This document shows, in pieces, positions 1-6,153 of a stretch of 12,134 nucleotides of DNA (positions within the stretch are counted from its first letter, which is position 1; each line of letters starts with the position of its first letter). The notes beneath the pieces were generated by a model. It saw only the letters and a program-made list of their open reading frames with translations, had not been told where the DNA came from and did not search any database. Source of the DNA: Muribaculaceae bacterium (GTDB lineage: Bacteria > Bacteroidota > Bacteroidia > Bacteroidales > Muribaculaceae). The stretch is taken from NCBI GenBank assembly GCA_029051445.1, contig JAIDKP010000374.1, forward strand, positions 1-12,134. The letters are read 5' to 3'. Position numbers and translations under genes: made by a program.

Positions 1-34
1 CATCCGGTGCTATAGTGCGGTCTACCTGTTCCAT
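1..34 (-). CDS. Possible 5' end of a divergent gene, truncated by the window edge
   Basis: Reading the minus strand from an ATG at 34-32 gives an open frame to the edge, MEQVDRTIAPD (11 residues). An exact Bacteroidetes -7 element lies just upstream at 47-40, which supports a gene start here, but eleven codons prove little. The DRTIAP pattern reminds me weakly of the start of some Bacteroidetes insulinase-family (M16) peptidases. That is a recollection, not an assignment. No function is claimed. Confidence 0.35.
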   Translation of the reverse strand, partial: MEQVDRTIAPD

Positions 35-39
35 AAACA

Positions 40-47
40 CAAAAATA
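40..47 (-). promoter_or_regulatory. Candidate -7 promoter element for the divergent left-edge gene
   Basis: The minus strand reads TATTTTTG, an exact match to the Bacteroidetes -7 consensus TAnnTTTG. No good -33 TTTG is visible 19-21 bases further upstream; that stretch is A-rich on this strand. Only five bases separate the element from the ATG at 34, so a transcript from it would have almost no leader. The surrounding A/T-rich sequence makes a chance match possible. Confidence 0.35.
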
Positions 48-108
48 CAGTTTTTTATTGATTCCCCTCTTTTTTACATACACAATCGGCATTTATGACC
101 ATTTTTCA

Positions 109-140
109 TTTTACGATACGACATATATGGATTACTTTTG
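109..140 (+). promoter_or_regulatory. Bacteroidetes-type promoter for the GH92 gene
   Basis: TACTTTTG at 133-140 matches the -7 consensus TAnnTTTG exactly. TTTT at 109-112, a 3/4 match to the -33 TTTG, lies 20 bases upstream, within the usual 19-21 spacing. Transcription would start a few bases after 140, giving a leader of about 40 bases before the ATG at 187. No Shine-Dalgarno sequence precedes that ATG; the leader is A-rich, as is common in Bacteroidetes. No operator or riboswitch is evident in 35-186. Confidence 0.6.
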
Positions 141-186
141 TACAGTCAAAACCAATTCAAGTCAAAGAAACACATTTCCTTAATAT

Positions 187-2397
187 ATGAAATTACTGCA
201 ACCACTATGCATCGGTGCCCTGACCGCATCGATCGCCTGTGCCTGCTCAGAGCATCAGACCATACGCAATGTCGAGGATCCGACAGTTTACGTAAATCCG
301 TTTATCGGAGCTGCCGACAACGGCCACACATATCCTGGAGCCACACGTCCATTCGGCATGGTTCAGCCGAGTCCAGTAACCGGAGCTGTCGGATGGCAGT
401 ACTGTGCCGAATATGTCAATGGAGATTCCACTATATGGGGATTCTCGCAGACTCACCTCAGCGGAACAGGCTGCATGGATCTTGGCAATATTCTTGTCAT
501 GCCTCTCACAGGAGAGCACATACGCCAATGGGACGCATACCGCAGTTCTTTCGACAAGTCCAGCGAGACAGCACGTCCCGGATACTATGCAGTCACTCTT
601 GACGATGCGGGCGTGCGCGCCGAATTGACTGCGACGTCCCGCGTAGCACTGCACCGCTACACGTTCGAGACCCCGGAAAATGCCGCAGTCCTCATAGACC
701 TTCAGCACGGTCCGACCTGGAATGAGAAGCAATATCACCGCCAGGTACTTGAATGCGAGACTGAATGGATCAACGATTCCACACTCACGGGCCATGTTGT
801 CAACAGTGTGTGGATAAAACAGCCTTACTGGTTCGCGCTGCAGTTCAACAGACCGGTATCATCGGTCGACAATCTTCCGATGGCCGAGGATGAAAAAGGA
901 CAGCGTATAGTAGCAGGATTTGATCTCGCCAAAGGCGACAGGCTGCTCATGAAAGCCGCACTATCTACAGTCTCAACCGAAGGCGCACTCGCCAACATCG
1001 CGGCCGAACTTCCGGGGTGGGATTTCGATGCCGTTGCAACGGAAGCGCATGACGAATGGCGCGATCTGCTCAGCCGCATCGACATGGAGGGAACCGACGA
1101 TCAGAAAAAGAACCTATACACATCTCTATACCACGCCTATGTACAGCCCAACCGCATAAGCGATGCCGACGGACGCTACCGCAATGCGGCCGACTCGGTA
1201 GTCAAAGCCACAGGAGACGGATTCTATTCTACATTCTCGCTATGGGACACCTATCGTGCCGCACATCCACTCTACACCATTCTCAACCCCGAGCGTGTGG
1301 ACGGATTTGTCAATTCGCTCATCGAGCAAAGCGAAGTCCACGGCTACATACCGCTTTGGGCATTGTGGGGACGAGACACCGAATGCATGGTCGGAAACCA
1401 CGGTGTCCCGGTGATCGCAGAAGCATTCAGAAAAGGATTCAAAGGCTTTGATGCCGAACGTGCTTATGATGCCGTGCGCCGCACACAGACTGTCCCACAC
1501 GGGCCAAAATCACCATGGGACATTTACTTGAAATACGGTTATTTCCCAAGCGATCTGATTGAGAAAGAAAGCGTATCATCAACACTTGAGACCACCTACG
1601 ACGACTATGCCGCTGCCGACATGGCACGCCGAATGGGCAAGACCGATGATGCCGAGATGTTTGCGGCTCGTGCCGATTACTATAAGAATCTATTTGACAC
1701 AACCACACTGTTCATGCGTCCCCGCCTGAGCGACGGATCGTGGAAGGGGCCGTTCAATCCGTCGGCCATCGGCCATGCCGAATCGGTCGGAGGAGACTAC
1801 ACCGAAGGCAATGCATGGCAATACACCTGGCATGTACAGCACGACATAGACGGACTCATGGCTCTTTTCCCCGACCGTGAGACATTTGTGCAGCGGCTCG
1901 ACTCGCTGTTCACCATCGAGCTGATAACCGACGCAAGCGACGTCACCGGACTGATCGGCCAGTATGCCCACGGCAACGAGCCTTCGCATCACGTCGCCTA
2001 TCTTTACACTCTTGCCGGACGTCCCGACCGCACGGAAGAACTTATCAGAGAAATTTTCAACACACAGTATCATCCCTATCCCGAAGGATTATGCGGCAAT
2101 GATGACTGCGGTCAGATGTCGGCATGGTACATTTTCTCTGCTATGGGATTCTACCCGGTCGATCCGGTGAGCGGCAACTACATCATCGGCGCGCCACAGA
2201 TGCCCCGCATAACGATCGCGACTCCGTCGGGCAATGATTTCACCGTCATCGCCGAGAATATTTCGGAAGATAACAAGTATGTCGAAAGTGTCTCGCTAAA
2301 TGGCAAGCCACTCGACCGCAACTACCTGACACACGAAGAGACCATCGCCGGCGGCGAACTCCGCTTCGTCATGTCGGCTACTCCGGCTGTCCGCTAA
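187..2397 (+). CDS. GH92 family exo-alpha-mannosidase, lipoprotein
   Basis: This is a calcium-dependent, inverting exo-alpha-mannosidase that removes terminal mannose from N-glycans or yeast mannan. The 736 residues match the usual GH92 length. The N-terminus is a lipoprotein signal with Cys at 18 and 20 (SIAC or ACAC box); SEHQ after Cys20 has only one acidic residue, so surface export is uncertain. The N-terminal beta-sandwich domain begins with YVNPFIGA (35-42), HTYPGATRPFGMVQPSP (47-63) and HLSGTGCMDLGN (90-101). The (alpha/alpha)6 catalytic domain shows SLWDTYRAAHPLYT (351-364), WALWGRDTE (391-399), YTEGNAWQY (538-546), GNEPSHH (596-602) and GNDDCGQMSAW (637-647). The catalytic acid and base are expected among Glu540, Glu598, Asp639 and Asp640; I could not align them to a structure. 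The gene has its own promoter and terminator, and no SusC/SusD or sulfatase is adjacent. Linkage specificity cannot be read from sequence. Confidence 0.96.
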   Translation: MKLLQPLCIGALTASIACACSEHQTIRNVEDPTVYVNPFIGAADNGHTYPGATRPFGMVQPSPVTGAVGWQYCAEYVNGDSTIWGFSQTHLSGTGCMDLGNILVMPLTGEHIRQWDAYRSSFDKSSETARPGYYAVTLDDAGVRAELTATSRVALHRYTFETPENAAVLIDLQHGPTWNEKQYHRQVLECETEWINDSTLTGHVVNSVWIKQPYWFALQFNRPVSSVDNLPMAEDEKGQRIVAGFDLAKGDRLLMKAALSTVSTEGALANIAAELPGWDFDAVATEAHDEWRDLLSRIDMEGTDDQKKNLYTSLYHAYVQPNRISDADGRYRNAADSVVKATGDGFYSTFSLWDTYRAAHPLYTILNPERVDGFVNSLIEQSEVHGYIPLWALWGRDTECMVGNHGVPVIAEAFRKGFKGFDAERAYDAVRRTQTVPHGPKSPWDIYLKYGYFPSDLIEKESVSSTLETTYDDYAAADMARRMGKTDDAEMFAARADYYKNLFDTTTLFMRPRLSDGSWKGPFNPSAIGHAESVGGDYTEGNAWQYTWHVQHDIDGLMALFPDRETFVQRLDSLFTIELITDASDVTGLIGQYAHGNEPSHHVAYLYTLAGRPDRTEELIREIFNTQYHPYPEGLCGNDDCGQMSAWYIFSAMGFYPVDPVSGNYIIGAPQMPRITIATPSGNDFTVIAENISEDNKYVESVSLNGKPLDRNYLTHEETIAGGELRFVMSATPAVR

Positions 2398-2426
2398 AAG
2401 CCGGACACTGTAACCAACAATTTACT

Positions 2427-2462
2427 GCAGGCGGCGTGTTTTAACGTCGCCTGCTTATTTTT
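2427..2462 (+). terminator. Rho-independent terminator after the GH92 gene
   Basis: GCAGGCGGCG (2427-2436) pairs with CGTCGCCTGC (2445-2454): ten base pairs including one G-U wobble, with an 8-base loop, followed by TTATTTTT (2455-2462). It begins 30 bases after the GH92 stop and separates that gene from the downstream cluster. Confidence 0.87.
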
Positions 2463-2510
2463 GACAGAAGATTTGGCCGCAATAGGCATCGACAACCCGT
2501 TTTTTGTGCT

Positions 2511-2518
2511 TATCTTTG
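2511..2518 (+). promoter_or_regulatory. Candidate -7 promoter element for the DUF4199-GT2 gene cluster
   Basis: TATCTTTG is an exact match to the Bacteroidetes -7 consensus TAnnTTTG, 33 bases before the ATG at 2552 and 48 bases after the GH92 terminator. No convincing -33 TTTG sits at 19-21 bases upstream, so strength is uncertain. The placement argues against the longer reading of the next gene from a TTG at 2504, because the start codon would then lie upstream of the transcript. Confidence 0.5.
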
Positions 2519-2551
2519 TCAATTGCAAAACTTTGCACCAAAGCACAACAC

Positions 2552-3127
2552 ATGTCGAGCGATATCACTGAATCAATCAAAGCCAAGAGCCCTTTCCGCC
2601 GTGGAGCCGACGACGGAATCATCATGGGGTTACTGCTTGTCGCAGTGTTCTTTACAGGGACGCTGTCATTCAGCTACACACTTGCATCAGATCTCACTCC
2701 CATACTCATGCTTGCCGGAGTGCCCCTGCTCACCTACTTTCTTCTGCGCAGATCCTACGTGCGTGACAACGGCATGACTTTGTTTTCCTCCCTGTGGATG
2801 CAAGGTATCGTCACATTCTTCTGCGGCTCGCTGATACTGGCAATCGTCATGTATGTCTACATGCGCTGGGGCAACCCCGGTTTCATGCGCGAGATGGTGA
2901 GCCGCATGTCGGAATTTTATGATTCCATGCCCGAAACTCCTCAAAGCCGCGAAGTCTCGCAGATTTTTCATACGATGCTTGATGAGAATGTGTTTCCCTC
3001 GGCAATCAACGTCGCTATAGAATCCATATGGCTCGGCGTATTTTCCGGTTCATTGCTGAGTATGCTCGCCACACTTGCAGCAAGAGCCCGCCGCGTCATA
3101 CCGCGGTCTGATGACAACCGGTCCTGA
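2552..3127 (+). CDS. DUF4199-like four-helix membrane protein
   Basis: The protein has 191 residues from the ATG at 2552. The frame stays open back to a TTG at 2504, but that would lie upstream of the likely promoter and would add Cys- and Lys-containing residues unlike the family. Hydrophobic segments lie at about 22-42, 46-66, 82-104 and 152-176. A basic, soluble N-terminus (KAKSPFRRGADDG, 10-22) precedes helix 1, and a soluble stretch rich in Met, Glu and Pro (110-148) lies between helices 3 and 4. The GADDGIIMG start and overall layout fit DUF4199, a Bacteroidetes family often found just upstream of a GT2 glycosyltransferase, as here (26 bases). No catalytic motif is visible. A role as membrane partner of the glycosyltransferase is inference from order. 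Family assignment is by recall of pattern. Confidence 0.8.
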   Translation: MSSDITESIKAKSPFRRGADDGIIMGLLLVAVFFTGTLSFSYTLASDLTPILMLAGVPLLTYFLLRRSYVRDNGMTLFSSLWMQGIVTFFCGSLILAIVMYVYMRWGNPGFMREMVSRMSEFYDSMPETPQSREVSQIFHTMLDENVFPSAINVAIESIWLGVFSGSLLSMLATLAARARRVIPRSDDNRS

Positions 3128-3153
3128 CCTCTTTCACCACACAGTCCGATACA

Positions 3154-4155
3154 ATGACAAAAGACCTGACCGTCCCCGATATATCAGTTGTGATTCCACT
3201 CTACAATGAGGCGGAGTCTCTCCCCGAGTTGCATGCATGGATACACCGTGTCATGAGACAAAACAACTTCAGCCATGAGATCATATTTGTCAACGACGGC
3301 TCTACCGATGAATCATGGGAAGTGATCGAACGTTTAAGCAAAGAGAATCCGGAAGTAGGCGGAGTATGCTTCAGGCGCAACTACGGCAAGTCACCGGCTC
3401 TAAACACCGGATTCCGTATTGCCCGCGGCAAAGTTGTGATTACGATGGATGCCGACCTTCAGGACAGTCCAGATGAAATCCCTGAGCTCTACCGCATGAT
3501 AACCGAAGACGGCTATGATCTCGTCTCAGGCTGGAAGAAGAAGCGTTACGACCCTCTGTCGAAAACAATCCCCACAAAGCTGTTCAACGCCACAGCACGC
3601 AAAGTAAGCGGCATTCACAATCTGCATGATTTCAACTGCGGACTCAAAGCCTACAGGCACGACGTGATAAAGCATATCGAGGTCTACGGCGACATGCACC
3701 GCTACATCCCCTATCTGGCCAAGAATGCCGGATTCAGCCGCATCGGAGAGAAAGTTGTCGCACACCAGGCCCGCAAGTATGGCAAGACAAAATTCGGCCT
3801 CGACAGGTTTGTCAACGGCTATCTTGATCTCGCCACTCTCTGGTTCACCAATAAATTCGGCATCAAGCCTATGCATTTCTTCGGGCTGCTTGGCTCGCTG
3901 ATGTTTATGCTCGGATTCATCGCCGTGATTGTTGTCGGAGCGACAAAACTCTACAACATGTCACATGGCCGGCCGTATATTCTTGTGACCGACTCACCAT
4001 ACTTCTTTATCTCACTGGTAATGATGATACTCGGCACCCAGCTTTTTCTCACCGGATTTATCGGCGAACTCATCGTACGCAACGCCCCAGGGCGCAACCA
4101 CTATGAAATTTCAGAGGAAATAATCCCCGAGACATCTGCCCGCGACCAGAAATGA
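3154..4155 (+). CDS. GT2 glycosyltransferase, polyprenol-phosphate sugar transferase type
   Basis: This is a 333-residue GT-A fold enzyme of the DPM1/GtrB/ArnC kind, which usually moves a sugar from a nucleotide donor to a polyprenyl phosphate on the cytoplasmic face of the inner membrane. The start ISVVIPLYNEAESL (10-23) is diagnostic, followed by FVNDGSTDES (45-54, Asp48 for the nucleotide) and the metal-binding MDADLQD (98-104). FNCGLKAYRHDV (160-171) and HQARKYGKTKFG (204-215) are typical of the polyprenol-phosphate subgroup. Two C-terminal membrane helices lie at about 240-263 and 282-306, followed by a short charged tail. It overlaps the next gene by four bases (ATGA), implying translational coupling. 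The sugar donor and acceptor cannot be read from the sequence. No GtrA-type flippase gene is visible; the adjacent DUF4199 protein is the only small membrane protein nearby. Confidence 0.95.
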   Translation: MTKDLTVPDISVVIPLYNEAESLPELHAWIHRVMRQNNFSHEIIFVNDGSTDESWEVIERLSKENPEVGGVCFRRNYGKSPALNTGFRIARGKVVITMDADLQDSPDEIPELYRMITEDGYDLVSGWKKKRYDPLSKTIPTKLFNATARKVSGIHNLHDFNCGLKAYRHDVIKHIEVYGDMHRYIPYLAKNAGFSRIGEKVVAHQARKYGKTKFGLDRFVNGYLDLATLWFTNKFGIKPMHFFGLLGSLMFMLGFIAVIVVGATKLYNMSHGRPYILVTDSPYFFISLVMMILGTQLFLTGFIGELIVRNAPGRNHYEISEEIIPETSARDQK

Positions 4156-4688
4156 AAAATATAGATTCCAGACTCCGGTTGCTTCCGGCCATTGCCGTGG
4201 CCGCCATTGCCGCCATGACTGCAGTCGTAGAATCATGCAACGATATCGGCTGTACCGATCTGCGCAGCTCCATACCTTTTGCGGGATTCTATTCTGCCTC
4301 GACAGAGACACAGATATCTGTAGACTCCTTACTCATCGGAGGCATCGGCGCACCCCATGACTCCCTTCTCACAGACTCCGGCGCAATCACATCAAGTCTT
4401 TATCTGCCATTCCGGTCTGACAAGACTTCGACATCTTTTTTCATCAAATACGTTGAAAAAGCACTTGATTTTCCGGAACTTGCCGACACTATCACATTTG
4501 AATACACCTCGACTCCATATTTTGCATCGGCCGACTGCGGAGCCATGTTTGTCTACGACATAACAGCCGTCGACTATACCAGGCATATCGTCGATTCAGT
4601 CGCAATCACCGACTCACTGGTCAATAACTTTGACATGGAGCGTATAAAAATATTTTTCAGGACATCAGAGACCGACGACCAGCAATGA
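4152..4688 (+). CDS. DUF6452-like lipoprotein of unknown function
   Basis: The protein has 178 residues. Residues 1-28 form a signal peptide ending in VES before Cys29, a plausible lipobox, so the mature protein probably starts CNDIGC and is membrane-anchored. Cys34 and Cys129 could form a disulfide in the periplasm. The rest is predicted mainly beta: FAGFYSAS (43-50), ISVDSLLIGGIG (55-66), SSLYLPFRSD (81-90) and ITFEYTSTPYFASADCG (114-130). Spacing of CNDIGC, the early SVDSL block and the late Cys-Gly fits the Bacteroidetes family DUF6452, usually found just before a DUF6048 gene, as here. Start and stop codons overlap both neighbours by four bases. No enzymatic motif is visible. A role with the following outer-membrane protein is inferred from gene order. 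Confidence 0.83.
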   Translation: MKNIDSRLRLLPAIAVAAIAAMTAVVESCNDIGCTDLRSSIPFAGFYSASTETQISVDSLLIGGIGAPHDSLLTDSGAITSSLYLPFRSDKTSTSFFIKYVEKALDFPELADTITFEYTSTPYFASADCGAMFVYDITAVDYTRHIVDSVAITDSLVNNFDMERIKIFFRTSETDDQQ

Positions 4689-5659
4689 GACGAATCCTAC
4701 TGACGATCATCACCATTGTCGCCGCAGTCCTGCTATCAATGCCAGCAACGGCACAACGCCGCCGCATCAATCCCATCGAGAATCCGGCGACCCGCACACA
4801 ACACATCAACAACAAAGCGCGCACCGATACTCTTGACCGTACCAACATTGTAGAAAAGACCGACGCAAGAGGCAACATCATTCTGGTCGACACTGTGACA
4901 GGCAAAGAGGTTGTAGACTCTACGCAGATTCCAATCGTGCCGCCCATGATATATCCGCTTGTATATTCAGCTTCCATCAGCGTCAACCTCTGGGATCCGA
5001 TCATGCGGGCTTTAGGTCAGAAATACGGGCTTGTAGAATTCAGCGGAGAGTTCAACATGCACAACCGTTATATTCCGGTTTTCGAATTCGGCTTCGGACA
5101 AGCCGACAACACTCCCGACGGAAACAACTATCATTACCGTTCCCCGCTTGCCCCATACTTCCGTATCGGCATGAACTACAATTTCCTCTTCAACTCGTCG
5201 CCCGACTACATGGCGATGGCCGGAATACGATACGGTTTCTCACCATTCTCGTTTTCGGTCGACGGCACGAACACCAACTCGTCGTACTGGCAAGATGAAA
5301 ACATAATACAGGTACCCTCACAGAACGTGACGGCCGGATACTTCGCCCTGCTTTTCAATCTGCGCATCAGAATAAGCGGCCCCGTGTATTTAGGATGGGC
5401 CTTCAGCTACCACTCCATACTGCACGAGAGCAAAACACCTTACGGCAAGCCGTGGTACATACCCGGCTACGGGACACGCACAAGCGCGATAAGCGGAGCT
5501 TTCTCCGTCACATACACACTCGATCTCACCGGTCGAAAGAAACGCCGTGAAAGGACTCTGCCCGGCACAAGTCCCATCACAGACGAGCTCCCCATACCCG
5601 GCAACCCGCCGGTGCGCGAGACAATAATTGAAGAAACTGAAATTCAACCAGAACCCTGA
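4685..5659 (+). CDS. DUF6048-like predicted outer-membrane beta-barrel protein
   Basis: The protein has 324 residues. A Sec signal peptide covers residues 1-23 (RRILLTII core, cut after ATA before Gln24), with no lipobox Cys. A polar linker (25-85, rich in Thr, Asp and Arg) precedes a domain at about 88-285 of alternating hydrophobic and aromatic strands, such as FEFGFGQ (133-139), YFRIGMNYNF (158-167), MAGIRYGFSPFSF (178-190), GYFALLFNLRIRI (218-230), VYLGWAFSYHS (234-244) and AISGAFSVTYTLDL (268-281). Long polar loops and the last strand fit a small outer-membrane barrel. The tail (285-324) is basic, then Pro/Glu-rich. Pairing with DUF6452 by a four-base overlap supports the DUF6048 assignment. 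Barrel topology is a reading of the pattern, not computed. Function is unknown. Confidence 0.83.
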   Translation: MRRILLTIITIVAAVLLSMPATAQRRRINPIENPATRTQHINNKARTDTLDRTNIVEKTDARGNIILVDTVTGKEVVDSTQIPIVPPMIYPLVYSASISVNLWDPIMRALGQKYGLVEFSGEFNMHNRYIPVFEFGFGQADNTPDGNNYHYRSPLAPYFRIGMNYNFLFNSSPDYMAMAGIRYGFSPFSFSVDGTNTNSSYWQDENIIQVPSQNVTAGYFALLFNLRIRISGPVYLGWAFSYHSILHESKTPYGKPWYIPGYGTRTSAISGAFSVTYTLDLTGRKKRRERTLPGTSPITDELPIPGNPPVRETIIEETEIQPEP

Positions 5660-5676
5660 TAACAATTTATACCGCA

Positions 5677-6111
5677 ATGGAAACAATCGGACTATGCAGT
5701 GATCACGCCGGATATGAAATGAAAAAAATCATTGAAGGCTATCTTGAGACCAAAGGCATAAACTGCCACGACTACGGCACTTATTCGACCGAATCATGCG
5801 ACTATCCAGACTTCGCACACCCGTGTGCAGAAGCTGTTGAAAACGGAACCCACAAGCGTGCCATCGCCCTATGCGGCAGCGGTAACGGCATCTCCATGAC
5901 ACTCAACAAGCATCAGGGCATACGTGCCGCAATCTGCTGGAAAGAGGAGCTTGCCGCTCTTGCACGTCAGCACAACGATGCCAACGTTCTGGTACTTCCC
6001 GCCCGATTCATCGACTCTGTCGACGCACTAAAGATTGTCGAGACATTCCTGTCGACTGATTTTGAAGGCGGACGCCACATACGTCGCGTCGAGAAAATCC
6101 CGGTGCATTAA
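5677..6111 (+). CDS. rpiB: Ribose-5-phosphate isomerase B
   Basis: This cytoplasmic enzyme interconverts ribose 5-phosphate and ribulose 5-phosphate in the non-oxidative pentose phosphate pathway. Its 144 residues are the usual RpiB/LacAB length. Visible motifs are SDHAGYEMK (8-16), DYGTYSTESCDYPDFA (32-47), CGSGNGISM (66-74) with catalytic Cys66 at the same number as in the E. coli enzyme, HNDANVLVLPAR (99-110) with active-site His99, and GGRHIRRVEKI (131-141) for phosphate binding. The E. coli-type CGTGIG is CGSGNG here, a variant I believe is common in Bacteroidetes. It starts 17 bases after the DUF6048 gene, with no clear promoter between, so it is probably co-transcribed; it has no obvious functional link to the envelope genes upstream. 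Confidence 0.97.
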   Translation: METIGLCSDHAGYEMKKIIEGYLETKGINCHDYGTYSTESCDYPDFAHPCAEAVENGTHKRAIALCGSGNGISMTLNKHQGIRAAICWKEELAALARQHNDANVLVLPARFIDSVDALKIVETFLSTDFEGGRHIRRVEKIPVH

Positions 6112-6153
6112 TTCACGAACAAAACAAACAGCTATATTTCAATCATCTACCCA

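Noticed and set aside
138..602. A 154-codon plus-strand frame at the start of the GH92 gene
   Set aside because: It overlaps GH92 conserved blocks in another frame, its product is rich in Arg, Ser, His and Cys as expected of an out-of-frame reading, and its start lies inside the promoter -7 element.
6112..6153. Separate promoter for the M3 peptidase gene
   Set aside because: TATATTTC in the 42-base gap lacks the final G of TAnnTTTG and has no -33 partner. Read-through from rpiB is the simpler reading.
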